Part shown: piece after piece, positions 25,283 through 34,307 of the stretch
Numbering within the stretch: position 1 is the first letter of the stretch
How the letters are laid out: the number at the start of each line of letters is the position of its first letter
Source of the DNA: CAWBXL01 sp963837365
GTDB lineage: Bacteria; Acidobacteriota; Terriglobia; Terriglobales; Acidobacteriaceae
NCBI GenBank assembly: GCA_963837365.1
Contig: CAWIMW010000010.1
Span: 62,001 to 126,000, forward strand
Direction: 5' to 3'
Length of the DNA: 64,000 nucleotides
The notes under the pieces: model-generated
Databases searched by the model: none
What the model was told of the DNA's origin: nothing
The model's input: only the letters and a program-made list of their open reading frames with translations
Translations under genes and position numbers: made by a program

Positions 25283-26329
25283 ATGTCCCTGACCAAAGCA
25301 CAAGCCCTTGAACTGTTCCAATCCGACGACCTTATTGGCATCGGCATGGAAGCCGATGCGGTGCGCCGAAAGCTGCATCCTGAGGGCGTGGCTACGTACG
25401 TCATCGACCGCAACATCAATTACACGAATTTCTGCACTGAGTATTGCACCTTCTGCGCCTTCTATCGTCCGCTGAAAGGCCCTGCCGCTAAAGAAGGGTA
25501 CATTCTCGACTTCGACACCATCTACGACAAGATTCGCGAGACTGTTGAAATGGGCGGCACGGGGGTATTAATGCAGGGCGGCCTGCATCCTGACCTCAAA
25601 ATCGATTGGCACGAGCAGATGCTGCGCGGCATCAAGCAGCGGTTTCCGCAGGTCCATCTGCATTGCTACTCTGCATCGGAAATCATCGCCATCGCCGAAT
25701 ACAGCGGGCTGACCATTCGCGACACGATCTCCAAGCTGCGCGATGCGGGTCTCGACTCAATTCCCGGTGGAGGAGCCGAGATTCTTGACGATGAAGTGCG
25801 CTACAAAATTGCTCGATTGAAGTGTTTGACTGAAGATTGGCTCAACGTCCACCGCACGGCCCATCAACTCGGCATGCGCACCACTGCCACCATGATGTTT
25901 GGCGTGGGCGAAAATCATGAGAACCGCATCAACCACTTTCAAAAGCTCTACGAATTGCAGGAGGAAACCGGAGGATTCACCGCGTTCATCCCCTGGAGCT
26001 TTCAACCGCAGAACACGGCTTTAGGCGGACGGCACTGGGAAGAGGCCACGGCGGTCGAGTATCTGAAAGTGTTGGCCATTTCCCGACTGTATCTTTCCAA
26101 CTTCCTCAACGTCCAGTCCAGCTGGGTTACACAAGGGCTGAAGGTCTGCCAGATGGGATTGCGTTTCGGCGGAAATGATGTCGGTTCGGTCATGCTGGAG
26201 GAAAACGTTGTTCGTGCTGCAGGGGTCACCAACTGCACAACAGAAGAGGAATTGCGGCGAATCATCCGTGATGCCGGTTTCAAACCAGCCCAACGCGATA
26301 CCTTGTATCGCACCTATTTTCTCAATTGA
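25283..26329 (+). CDS. mqnC: cyclic dehypoxanthinyl futalosine synthase MqnC
   Basis: 348 residues of the radical SAM superfamily. The iron-sulfur motif is C-x3-C-x2-C in NFCTEYCTFCAFYR (about residues 57-66), after VIDRNINYTN. GGTGVLMQGGLHPDL and TTATMMFGVGENHE are typical of the MqnC/MqnE/CofH group, and the GIGMEADAVRRKLHPEG start supports MqnC. It cyclises dehypoxanthine futalosine in menaquinone synthesis. The ATG at 25283 is preferred to a TTG 11 codons upstream that falls just after the palindromic repeat. Confidence 0.92.
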   Translation: MSLTKAQALELFQSDDLIGIGMEADAVRRKLHPEGVATYVIDRNINYTNFCTEYCTFCAFYRPLKGPAAKEGYILDFDTIYDKIRETVEMGGTGVLMQGGLHPDLKIDWHEQMLRGIKQRFPQVHLHCYSASEIIAIAEYSGLTIRDTISKLRDAGLDSIPGGGAEILDDEVRYKIARLKCLTEDWLNVHRTAHQLGMRTTATMMFGVGENHENRINHFQKLYELQEETGGFTAFIPWSFQPQNTALGGRHWEEATAVEYLKVLAISRLYLSNFLNVQSSWVTQGLKVCQMGLRFGGNDVGSVMLEENVVRAAGVTNCTTEEELRRIIRDAGFKPAQRDTLYRTYFLN

Positions 26330-26470
26330 CCGTTCCCGCTACAACAATCGTAACTAACTGAAATAAAAACCTTTTATCAGCTACAGGCATCCAAATATAG
26401 TCCAGATCAGGTAGAATGTTGGCCTCCTTAAGGTTGCAGCCCGCAGAAAGGGTACCCTCTGCTTAGCACT

Positions 26471-28084
26471 TTGAATGCGTTTCCCGTTTTGGCAATGTTT
26501 CTTGCCAACCATGGGCTTGGCCAGTACATCCGCCAGCATTTTTTTGACCGGACATTCCAGGGGCTTTACCAGGTCAATGCGTTTGACCTGATGCTGCTGA
26601 TTCCCTACTTCGTCGTTCTTGTGCTGCTTGCGTCCTATGGAGTCCATCGTTACGTTCTGGTCTACCTCTATTACAAGCACAAGAAGAACCGCACCACGGA
26701 ACCGCCAAGCCGGTTTGCCGAGTTGCCCCGAGTTACGGTGCAGCTGCCGATTTTCAATGAGCAATTCGTGGTCGAGCGGCTCTTGGATTCGATCTGCCGC
26801 CTGGATTATCCCTTGGACAAACTCGATATCCAGGTGCTGGATGATTCGACGGATGAGACTCAGGCGGTGGCCCGCGGACTGGTGGAGCACTATGCCGCAA
26901 AAGGGCTCCCTATTTTTTACCTGCATCGCATCAATCGCGAAGGGTTCAAGGCAGGCGCACTGGCTGAGGGCCTGAAGACAGCCAAGGGCGAATTCGTCGC
27001 CATCTTCGATGCGGATTTTGTGCCGCCGAAAGACTTTCTGTTGCGGACCATCGACCAATTCACCAATCCCCAAATCGGAATGGTGCAGACCCGCTGGACA
27101 CATATCAACCGTCATTACTCCTTTTTGACGGAAGTAGAAGCCATCCTGCTGGACGGCCATTTTGTGCTTGAGCACTCCGGCCGTGCGGGACACAAGGTAT
27201 TTTTTAATTTCAACGGGACTGCGGGAGTGTGGCGGCGTCAGGCCATTGAAGACGCGGGCGGATGGGAACACGACACACTCACCGAAGATACTGACCTTTC
27301 CTATCGCGCACAGCTGGCGGGATGGAAGTTTGTTTATCTACAGGACGTGGAGTGCCCGGCTGAGCTGCCCGTAGAAATGACGGCGTTCAAGACGCAGCAA
27401 GCCCGCTGGGCCAAGGGCCTGATCCAGACGGCGAAGAAAATCCTTCCCCGGGTTTTGAAGAGCGATCAGCCATTCCGGGTGAAGGCAGAGGCGTGGTATC
27501 ACCTGACCGCCAACCTGAGCTATCCGCTGATGATTGTGCTGTCCGTGCTGCTGCTGCCGGCCATGATCATCCGTTTTTATCAGGGCTGGTTTCAGATGCT
27601 CTACATTGACCTGCCGCTGTTTATGGCCTCAACGTTGTCTATTTCCAGTTTTTACTTGGTGTCGCAAAGAGAATTGTTCCCTCGGACCTGGCCGCGGGCG
27701 TTGCTTTATCTTCCTTTCTTGATGGCGCTGGGGATCGGCCTGACCATCACCAATACCCGAGCGGTCCTGGAAGCCTTAATTGGCAAACAAACGGCGTTTG
27801 CGCGCACGCCCAAGTATCGCGTAGAAACAAAAATGGACAAGGCGATGGCCAGGAAGTATCGCCGCCGCCTGGGCTGGGTGCCGTGGGTCGAGTTGCTGAT
27901 TGGATCGTATTTCGCGCTGGCGATCTACTACGCCGTGGACAATGACAATCTGTTGACGGTGCCCTTTCTTGCGCTGTTTGTGATCGGATACTGGTATACG
28001 GGTCTGATGTCGCTGTTTCAGGGACGGTTCTCAGGGTTCTCGCTTACTGGGGACCATACCAAGCCGTTTCCGGTGGGGGTCTAA
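26471..28084 (+). CDS. membrane family 2 glycosyltransferase (cellulose synthase-like)
   Basis: 537 residues. Membrane segments flank a GT-A domain: one near 35-55, then the catalytic domain (about 85-320) with VTVQLPIFNEQFV, the D-D-S-T-D motif (VLDDSTDETQA), DADFVPP, TEDTDLSYRA and QQARWAKGL (QxxRW), then four to five helices at the C-terminus. This is the layout of processive BcsA/PgaC-like synthases, which polymerise a nucleotide-sugar into an exported polysaccharide. No PilZ domain or BcsB-type partner is nearby, so the product is unknown. The start codon is uncertain: TTG at 26471 or ATG at 26495. Confidence 0.87.
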   Translation: MNAFPVLAMFLANHGLGQYIRQHFFDRTFQGLYQVNAFDLMLLIPYFVVLVLLASYGVHRYVLVYLYYKHKKNRTTEPPSRFAELPRVTVQLPIFNEQFVVERLLDSICRLDYPLDKLDIQVLDDSTDETQAVARGLVEHYAAKGLPIFYLHRINREGFKAGALAEGLKTAKGEFVAIFDADFVPPKDFLLRTIDQFTNPQIGMVQTRWTHINRHYSFLTEVEAILLDGHFVLEHSGRAGHKVFFNFNGTAGVWRRQAIEDAGGWEHDTLTEDTDLSYRAQLAGWKFVYLQDVECPAELPVEMTAFKTQQARWAKGLIQTAKKILPRVLKSDQPFRVKAEAWYHLTANLSYPLMIVLSVLLLPAMIIRFYQGWFQMLYIDLPLFMASTLSISSFYLVSQRELFPRTWPRALLYLPFLMALGIGLTITNTRAVLEALIGKQTAFARTPKYRVETKMDKAMARKYRRRLGWVPWVELLIGSYFALAIYYAVDNDNLLTVPFLALFVIGYWYTGLMSLFQGRFSGFSLTGDHTKPFPVGV

Positions 28085-28091
28085 CATCGAA

Positions 28092-28292
28092 AGCCGCGAA
28101 GCGGCGTAAGAATGTAGCCCAGGGCGCAAGCCCTGGGTTCGCCGAAAAATCGTTAGCCCTGTAAGGGCGACGGAGACTCAAGGACGGACTCACATGAAAT
28201 CTTCATTTTCTTTCGCGCCTTCGGCGCTTGGTCGGTCGTTCGCTTACCCAGGGCTCACGCCCTGGGCTGCATTCTTACGCCGCTTCGCGGCT
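28092..28292. repeat. long inverted repeat with CCCAGGGC arms, copy 1
   Basis: The 47-base arm at 28092-28138 (AGCCGCGAAGCGGCGTAAGA, then AATGTAGCCCAGGGC) matches the reverse complement of 28246-28292 at 44 of 47 positions. Each arm contains its own CCCAGGGC/GCCCTGGG stem. It separates the glycosyltransferase and M24 peptidase genes, and the right arm extends the peptidase frame upstream without being part of the protein. Confidence 0.85.
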
Positions 28293-28298
28293 TTTCGC

Positions 28299-29648
28299 AT
28301 GCATTCAGATCTCAAAGCGGGAATCGCCCTGGCAATTCTTGTTTGGACTTTGCCCCTGACGGCCCTCGAACGGCAGCCCAATCCCGACTACCACGCCCGG
28401 CGCGAGGCCCTGGCTGCCAAGACCGATGGCGCTGCTGTTCTCCTGTTTGCAGCGCCCGAAGGCGAAGGCCCCAATGACATTTATGGATACCGGCCTGACA
28501 ATAATTTCTTCTATCTCACAGGTTGGAGCGAGCCCGGCGGAGCGCTATTAATCGTGCCTGCGACCGAAGCCAAAGGCGATTCGCCAGCCCATCCTTACAC
28601 CGAAATTTTCTTTCTTCCCAATCACAACTACGCACAGGAGAAATGGACTGGGCCAAAGCTTGGCCCGGAAAACCCTGATGCGCCAAAAATCACCGGCTTC
28701 GACCATGTAGAAGCGATCGACAACCTGCGCGCAGAACTGGTCCGCCTGCTGCCCTCTCCGCGAGCCACGCTCTACACCGATGTTGTAGGGCCGGGCGAGG
28801 AATCGATTTCGGCCACATCCATCGATTGGCTGAGGCGTGCCAACGCATTTCCTGTCTCAGTTGGGCTGTTCGATGTCAGGCCACTGATTGCCGCGCTGCG
28901 GGTGACGAAAGACGATCGCGAGATTGAGCTGATTCGCAAAGCTACGAATGCGTCCATTGCCGCGCACTATGCGGCGATGCACGCCATGAAGCCGGGAATC
29001 ACGGAACGGGAAATTTCCGCGCTCATGCAATATGAGTGGGGCAAGCGCGGATGTGAACGCCCGGCTTATTCACCGATTGTGGGCTCAGGGTTTTATTCCA
29101 CGGTTCTGCATTACTCGGAGGACTCGCAGACCATACAGAACGGCGACGTCGTGGTGATCGATGCGGCAGGAGAATACTCGATGTACGCCTCCGACATCAC
29201 CCGTACCTTGCCCGCAAATGGGAAATTCACCCCCCGGCAGCGGGAGATTTACAACATTGTGCTCGGCGCGCAACAGGCGGCCATCGCGGCGTTTCAGTCG
29301 GGTAAATCGTCGCTCAAGCGTGGCGCTGCCAATTCCCTGTTTCAGGTGGCCTACGATTACATCAATTCACACGGCAAAGACCTTCACGGCGAACCGTTGG
29401 GCAAATATTTTATTCATGGCCTAAGCCACTACGTGGGTCTTGCAGTGCACGATGAAGGCAGCTACGACATTCCTCTCGCCCCCGGGATGGTATTCACCAT
29501 CGAACCGGGAATTTATATTCCCGAAGAGAAATTAGGTGTCCGCATTGAGGACACCTTCTACGTGGACAAAAACGGAAAACTTATCGATCTGGTCGCCGAC
29601 CTGCCCCATACCGCCGAGGACGTGGAGCGGGAGATGTCGAAGAAGTGA
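28299..29648 (+). CDS. exported Xaa-Pro aminopeptidase-like M24 metallopeptidase
   Basis: 449 residues from the ATG at 28299, which begins a signal peptide (MHSDLKAGIALAILVW). The open frame before it is repeat DNA. The N-terminal creatinase-like domain includes DIYGYRPDNNFFYLTGW. The pita-bread domain has the five metal ligands in order: Asp in VVVIDAAGEY, Asp in SDITRTL, His in HGLSHYVGLAVHD, Glu in IEPGIYIP and Glu in VRIEDTF. It should remove N-terminal residues next to proline, with two Mn/Zn ions, but outside the cytoplasm. The secretion signal is unusual for PepP-like enzymes, though known in some lineages. Confidence 0.88.
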   Translation: MHSDLKAGIALAILVWTLPLTALERQPNPDYHARREALAAKTDGAAVLLFAAPEGEGPNDIYGYRPDNNFFYLTGWSEPGGALLIVPATEAKGDSPAHPYTEIFFLPNHNYAQEKWTGPKLGPENPDAPKITGFDHVEAIDNLRAELVRLLPSPRATLYTDVVGPGEESISATSIDWLRRANAFPVSVGLFDVRPLIAALRVTKDDREIELIRKATNASIAAHYAAMHAMKPGITEREISALMQYEWGKRGCERPAYSPIVGSGFYSTVLHYSEDSQTIQNGDVVVIDAAGEYSMYASDITRTLPANGKFTPRQREIYNIVLGAQQAAIAAFQSGKSSLKRGAANSLFQVAYDYINSHGKDLHGEPLGKYFIHGLSHYVGLAVHDEGSYDIPLAPGMVFTIEPGIYIPEEKLGVRIEDTFYVDKNGKLIDLVADLPHTAEDVEREMSKK

Positions 29649-29689
29649 CCGCGATCTGCGCGGTTTTGGTATGCTAATGCATCGTGCGA

Positions 29690-29815
29690 ATGCTGTGGTG
29701 GTTCATCATCTTGGCGGTTAGCACGGGAGCGGTAGCACTTGTGGCCATAAGCGTATACGTACGTGTGCGCAGCCACATGAAGAAGGCTGCAAAGGAAACG
29801 TCGACCAAGGAATAG
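29690..29815 (+). CDS. small single-pass membrane protein, 41 aa
   Basis: A short frame starting at ATG 29690 and ending at TAG 29813-29815 encodes MLWWFIILAVSTGAVALVAI followed by a basic/hydrophilic tail (SVYVRVRSHMKKAAKETSTKE). It has one N-terminal hydrophobic helix and sits ten bases upstream of bioY, in the same direction, after the M24 peptidase gene. No family is recognised. It might be a small regulator of the adjacent transporter or peptidase; coupling to bioY is only an inference from position. Confidence 0.5.
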   Translation: MLWWFIILAVSTGAVALVAISVYVRVRSHMKKAAKETSTKE

Positions 29816-29825
29816 GGAAAAAGTC

Positions 29826-30401
29826 ATGGCGAAATCAGAGATTCAGGCATTAACAGCGCCGTCGCGGACGATGGAGTGGGGGACCCAGGCCATCATCGTC
29901 ATTTCGGCCAGCGTGTTTGTCGCGTTGTGCGCGCATGTTACGGCGCCCCTTCCCACTCCAGTCCCGTTGACCATGCAGAATTTTGGCGTACTGCTGGTAG
30001 GAATGCTGCTGGGCCGCAAGCGAGGCTTTGCTGCTCTTGCGCTGTATCTGGCCGAGGGAGCCGCAGGTCTGCCGGTATTCAACCCTCTGGCTGGTCCCAG
30101 CGGAGTGGCCCAGATTTTCGGGCTCACCGGCGGATATCTCATGGCCTACCCATTCGTGGCGTGGGTTGCAGGTTACGTTGTGGAGCGTGGAGAGAAGACC
30201 TTCCTGCGTGCACTGACCGCAGGTTTCCTGGCTGAAATCGTCCTGTTCACAGGTGGCTTGAGCTGGCTCTATGTGTACACCCACTCGCTGGCGCGCGCGG
30301 CGCAGGTTGGCTTGTATTGGTTTGTTCTCGCCGAAATCTTCAAGACGGTTTCGGCAGCAGGGATTGTGGCAGGTTGGAGACGAGTCTCCATGAAGCGGTA
30401 A
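29826..30401 (+). CDS. bioY: biotin transporter BioY
   Basis: 191 residues with about six membrane segments. The BioY substrate-binding component of energy-coupling-factor transporters is recognised by PVPLTMQNFGVLLVGMLLG near residue 45, GLPVFNPLAG near 80 and the GGYLMAYPF segment near 100. It takes up biotin, alone or with a shared ATPase/EcfT module; no EcfA or EcfT gene is in the window. The ATG start is preceded by a GGGAAAAAGTC ribosome-binding region. Confidence 0.9.
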   Translation: MAKSEIQALTAPSRTMEWGTQAIIVISASVFVALCAHVTAPLPTPVPLTMQNFGVLLVGMLLGRKRGFAALALYLAEGAAGLPVFNPLAGPSGVAQIFGLTGGYLMAYPFVAWVAGYVVERGEKTFLRALTAGFLAEIVLFTGGLSWLYVYTHSLARAAQVGLYWFVLAEIFKTVSAAGIVAGWRRVSMKR

Positions 30402-30435
30402 TCACAAATTGCCTATCGGAGATATCGCCAAAGTT

Positions 30436-31293
30436 ATGAGTACCGCAGCTGTCGAGACCCGCGAAATCACCATCGCCCACAGTCCGGATTCGGACGATGC
30501 CTTCATGTTTTACGGGCTGGCGACCAACAAAGTCCGCGTGCCCGGGCTGCGTTTTACTCACACCCTTTGCGACATTGAGACCCTGAACCGCGCCGCCATG
30601 GGCGGCGATGGGCTCTACGATGTCACCGCAATTTCTTTCCACGCCTATCCCTACATTCAGGACCATTACGCTCTGCTTTCCAGCGGCGGGAGTGTTGGCG
30701 ATGGCTACGGGCCGATGATCGTGGCCCCGAAAGCTTATTCCGAGAGCGGAATCAAACGGAAAGTGATAGCGGTACCCGGCAAGCTAACAACGGCTTATTT
30801 GGCTTTGAATCTGTTTGCGCCGGGGATTGACACTGAAGTAGTTCCTTTCGATCAGATCATCCCGCAGGTGCTTGCAGGCAAATACGAAGCCGGGCTGATC
30901 ATTCACGAAGGCCAGTTGAGCTATGTGAAAGCAGGACTGCATCGCATCGTGGATTTGGGCGCGTGGTGGCAGAAGGTTACTGGTTTGCCCTTGCCTCTCG
31001 GGGGCAACGCCATTCGCCGCAGTTTGGGACGCGAGTTAATGTCCAGTGTTTCGACTGCCATTCGTGACAGCATTCAGTACGCGCTGGATCATCGTGAGGA
31101 AGCATTGGCATACGCCATGCAATTTGCCCGGGATTTGGACCCGCACTTGGCGGACCAATTTGTCGGCATGTACGTCAACGAGCGCACCGTGGATTACGGA
31201 TTGGATGGGCGCGAGGCGGTGCGGCGGTTGTTGGACATGGGCCACAAGGCGGGGATTATTCCGTATGAGGCGAAAGTGGAGTTTGTGGCCTAA
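30436..31293 (+). CDS. mqnD: 1,4-dihydroxy-6-naphthoate synthase MqnD
   Basis: About 285 residues from ATG 30436. The start of the MqnD fold is seen in ITIAHSPDSDDAFMFYGLA, and GDGLYDVTAISFHAYPYI and GYGPMIVAPK follow. Near the C-terminus DYGLDGREAVRRLLDMGHKA is typical. MqnD converts cyclic dehypoxanthinyl futalosine to 1,4-dihydroxy-6-naphthoate. Nine codons more are open upstream to a TTG. It completes the mqnA-C-D set in this 8.5-kb region. Confidence 0.9.
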   Translation: MSTAAVETREITIAHSPDSDDAFMFYGLATNKVRVPGLRFTHTLCDIETLNRAAMGGDGLYDVTAISFHAYPYIQDHYALLSSGGSVGDGYGPMIVAPKAYSESGIKRKVIAVPGKLTTAYLALNLFAPGIDTEVVPFDQIIPQVLAGKYEAGLIIHEGQLSYVKAGLHRIVDLGAWWQKVTGLPLPLGGNAIRRSLGRELMSSVSTAIRDSIQYALDHREEALAYAMQFARDLDPHLADQFVGMYVNERTVDYGLDGREAVRRLLDMGHKAGIIPYEAKVEFVA

Positions 31294-31319
31294 AACCTAA
31301 TCACTCTCGATTTTGCTTT

Positions 31320-31565
31320 ATGGAAACGGTAGAGAATCCCACCTTCTCGCAGGCCTGCGACAAATTCAGGAAATTTCTTGCAGATAACGGACGACCAGAA
31401 CAAATTGTCTGGCTCAGACCTATGGATGTAATTCTCACCGGAAGCACACTTCCAGTTGACCTAATATTTACCGTCCAAGAAATTAAGAATTCTCTCCAGT
31501 GGAAATATCTGCAAATTCGGTACAAATCGAAGCAACAATTAAAAGCATCCCTATTCGATTACTAG
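31320..31565 (+). CDS. hypothetical small protein, 81 aa
   Basis: The frame begins at ATG 31320, 26 bases after mqnD, and ends 7 bases before the convergent peptidase gene. The product is soluble, with a METVENPTFSQACDKFRKFL start and a VDLIFTVQEIKNSLQWKYLQ segment. The DNA here is visibly more AT-rich than its neighbours. No family is recognised, and it may be a remnant or a recently acquired gene. Confidence 0.45.
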   Translation: METVENPTFSQACDKFRKFLADNGRPEQIVWLRPMDVILTGSTLPVDLIFTVQEIKNSLQWKYLQIRYKSKQQLKASLFDY

Positions 31566-31572
31566 AACTTTC

Positions 31573-33282
31573 CTACTCCAGCTTTTCCTTAAACGCAAAC
31601 ACCGGATCCACATCCACCGGCACACTCGCCCCTAACTTCAGCGTCGCTTTCAACTCCGCCGGCATCACGTCGTATTTCTTGAACCAATTCTCGGCGTGCT
31701 CGCGGTCGCCTGTAGCTTCGATTTCCAGCAGCACTTTTGTCAGGTTGGCGAGGGCGTCCGGCATTTTTTCGTAGATGACTTCATACTTCCCCGAGGCCAA
31801 CCGCTTCACTGCTCCGTGCTCGACCAGATAATTGAACTCCATCATCTCCGCCTGGCCATGGGCTTCGCCGGTTCCAAAGCGAAGCGTGCGGAAGTTCCCG
31901 GCGACATACGAAGCGTAATACTCTTCCAACTTTTCTTTCGGCAGCGCTCCGTGGTCCACCAGCCATTTCAATCCAAACATGCCGCAGACGTCCGCCTTAG
32001 CTTCTTCCAGGCCTCCGTATTGCGGGCCGATGGCTTCACGAATATCCACTTTTCCGGCCTTGGTGCGGGCAAACGCCGGGCCTAGCCCGTGGCACATTTC
32101 GTGCATGATGGTGCCGTAGAGATACCCTTCGCCACTGACCTTTTCCGCCTGGTCGGCGCGCATCACGCGCTTGGCCAGCGGCAGAATGATGTAGTTCACC
32201 CGCGCATCCATAAAGTTCTTGAAGAAAATTTTCTTGCTGCCTTTCTGCTCGTGGATGCGGGGATCGTTGGGCAAATTGTCCGCTACGGCTTGATAGCCGT
32301 GGCGCAAATCGGCAGCGCGGTAGGGCGCGTCCATCACTTCCATGGGAGTTTGCAGGCCGCGTTTCGAAGGGAGGTCTTCTTTTGAAAGCGGCAGCGCTTC
32401 CTGAATATCGGGAACATATTTCTGGAACACGGCCAGCTTCTTGCTCTCCTCATCATTACGAATCAGCACCGCGGCGCCGTAAGAGGTCTTCACGCCCAGC
32501 AGATCATCCAGATAGGTTTCGTAGGGAGCAAAGATCACGTCAACTTTCGGATCTTTCAAATCCATCCAGGCAAGGTCGCTTTTGAAATAGTCGTCGTTCA
32601 GAAGAGCATCGGCACGCAGGCGCAGGAAGTTGGCAAAGGCCGCGTCGGGGCTCAGCTTCGCGGCATCCCGCAGGTCTTGCGCGGCCGGCTCCAGGAATGA
32701 ACGATAAGCTACGTGATACGGAACTCCACGGAGCTCATCGCTGTGCCAACGAACCACGCTATATGGGCTGTAGATCTCAGCTTTTTTATCGGGATGGGCT
32801 TTTACGTATTGCTCGACCTGATTGCGGGTCAATCCTTTGGGATAAAAACCGCGGCCCGGCGGCAACGGTTCGGTGCCCACGAATGGCTTGTTCTCATCAA
32901 TCAGATCGAAGCGAGAGGCATTGATCCACAGAAAATGCCGGAGCTTTTTGGTTTGCAGGCTCTGGCTTCCTCCCAGCGATTGATAGAGATCAAGGCCGTC
33001 GGGATCGCTCTGCCGCCAAAAGATATCTTCCAGATAGCGGGAGGCATCCACCAACTTATCAACCATTTTTCTTTCGTTGGCAGTCAGGCCCGCCGAGTGG
33101 TACGGCATTTGAATCAGACGGTACTTGGCTAGACGCTGGTCGAGGTCGGGGGTGATGTGCAGATTTGCAGTTTCCTCATTTTTCCCAGACGGTTCAGTCT
33201 TGCTTTCTTTCTGTTGTGCCATTGAGATGCAGCTCGCTAAGAAAATTAGTAAGAGGAGGAGTGACTGGATTCGCCGGTTCAT
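31573..33282 (-). CDS. M49-like zinc peptidase (dipeptidyl-peptidase III type), lipoprotein
   Basis: 569 residues. The signal sequence ends in the lipobox LASC (MNRRIQSLLLLLIFLASC), so the mature protein is probably lipid-anchored. The zinc site is HEMCH in GTIMHEMCHGLGPAF (about 396), with the third ligand probably a Glu in GLEEAKADVCGMFG. This is close to the motif pair of dipeptidyl-peptidase III (HExxGH and ExxxAD) but with four residues from H to H rather than five. The family therefore is M49-like rather than classical DPP III. It would cleave peptides outside the cytoplasm. It converges with the 81-residue gene. Confidence 0.83.
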   Translation of the reverse strand: MNRRIQSLLLLLIFLASCISMAQQKESKTEPSGKNEETANLHITPDLDQRLAKYRLIQMPYHSAGLTANERKMVDKLVDASRYLEDIFWRQSDPDGLDLYQSLGGSQSLQTKKLRHFLWINASRFDLIDENKPFVGTEPLPPGRGFYPKGLTRNQVEQYVKAHPDKKAEIYSPYSVVRWHSDELRGVPYHVAYRSFLEPAAQDLRDAAKLSPDAAFANFLRLRADALLNDDYFKSDLAWMDLKDPKVDVIFAPYETYLDDLLGVKTSYGAAVLIRNDEESKKLAVFQKYVPDIQEALPLSKEDLPSKRGLQTPMEVMDAPYRAADLRHGYQAVADNLPNDPRIHEQKGSKKIFFKNFMDARVNYIILPLAKRVMRADQAEKVSGEGYLYGTIMHEMCHGLGPAFARTKAGKVDIREAIGPQYGGLEEAKADVCGMFGLKWLVDHGALPKEKLEEYYASYVAGNFRTLRFGTGEAHGQAEMMEFNYLVEHGAVKRLASGKYEVIYEKMPDALANLTKVLLEIEATGDREHAENWFKKYDVMPAELKATLKLGASVPVDVDPVFAFKEKLE

Positions 33283-33526
33283 CGCTATGAATTCTAGCAG
33301 CTTGCCACCCAGCGGGTGCGTTCATAAGCAATGAATCAGCGGTTTGGTTTTCTCTGCGTCCTTTGCCGCCTTTCTCGGCGGCCACTGCGGTCTAAGAGTT
33401 TGCTTGGCTGTCTCGGAAATTAGAAGCTTGAACCGCGGAGGTCGCCAAGGTTGCGCGGAGGTCGCAGCGAACACCGAACCCAGAATCCGGAGCGTATTAG
33501 TTGAGTTCATCGGATATGATGAACCA

Positions 33527-34216
33527 ATGTCCCAGACCCTGCTCATTGACGCGGACGACACGCTCTGGGAAAACAATATCTACTTCGAACGCGCGATCGC
33601 CAACTTCATCTCATTCCTGAACCATCAGGAATATTCCCCAGCCCAAGTACGCGAGGTGATCAACGACGTGGAGCGCGATTGCATCATCAGTCACGGCTAC
33701 GGACTCCACAGCTTCGCCCACGCGCTAGCTAAGACATTCGAACGTCTTGCGGTCGAACCTATTACGCCATCGCTGCACGAAGCCATCACCGCCATTACCC
33801 GCACCATCGCCGAGCATCCGATGGAGATTCGTTCCGGCGTGCCCGAAACCCTGGACTATCTCTCCGGACGCCATCATCTGATCCTCATGACCAAAGGTGC
33901 CTTGGCAGAACAGTCAGGCAAGGTTGATCGATCCGGCCTGAAGCAATACTTTGCGGCAGTTGAAATTGTTGCTGAGAAGGATGAACCTACCTACCGCTCG
34001 GTGGTTGCCAAGCATCGTCTGGCCGAAGACGTTACCTGGATGGTCGGCAACAGCCCGAAGTCCGACATCAATCCCGCGCTGGCTGCGGGTTTGAACGCGG
34101 TCTTTGTTCCGCACGATAAGACCTGGGTCTTAGAACACGAAGAAGTCGCGCAGGCGATCCCGCCGCGCCAGCTGATGGTGGTCAAAACTTTCGCCCGACT
34201 CAGAGACCATTTTTAA
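33527..34216 (+). CDS. HAD-superfamily phosphatase
   Basis: 229 residues from ATG 33527, which opens MSQTLLIDADDTLWENNIYF; the DxDxT motif (DADDT) is motif I. Motif II is the Thr in LILMTKGA, Lys is in KDEPTYRSVV, and motif IV is GNSPKSDINPALAAG. It is a cytoplasmic phosphatase of the YjjG/phosphoglycolate phosphatase-like group; its substrate is not predictable. The frame is open 61 codons upstream, but that part is repeat-like intergenic DNA (GCGTCCTTTGCCGCC type) and is not counted. Confidence 0.85.
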   Translation: MSQTLLIDADDTLWENNIYFERAIANFISFLNHQEYSPAQVREVINDVERDCIISHGYGLHSFAHALAKTFERLAVEPITPSLHEAITAITRTIAEHPMEIRSGVPETLDYLSGRHHLILMTKGALAEQSGKVDRSGLKQYFAAVEIVAEKDEPTYRSVVAKHRLAEDVTWMVGNSPKSDINPALAAGLNAVFVPHDKTWVLEHEEVAQAIPPRQLMVVKTFARLRDHF

Positions 34217-34307
34217 TCGCTTACGACCGTCCTAAGCTGTCCCATACCGCACCAAACTAACCAACAACCCCTTTCATCACAATACTTTCCGGCGTGGTAC
34301 TCTCAAG

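Noticed and set aside
26381..27271. A 296-codon minus-strand frame opposite the GT2 glycosyltransferase.
   Set aside because: The plus strand encodes all catalytic GT2 motifs; the antisense product has none.
28194..28298. An N-terminal extension of the M24 peptidase.
   Set aside because: It is translated from the inverted-repeat arm; a signal peptide starts at ATG 28299.
33344..33526. An N-terminal extension of the HAD phosphatase.
   Set aside because: The 61 codons are repeat-type intergenic sequence and the HAD motif I begins right after ATG 33527.
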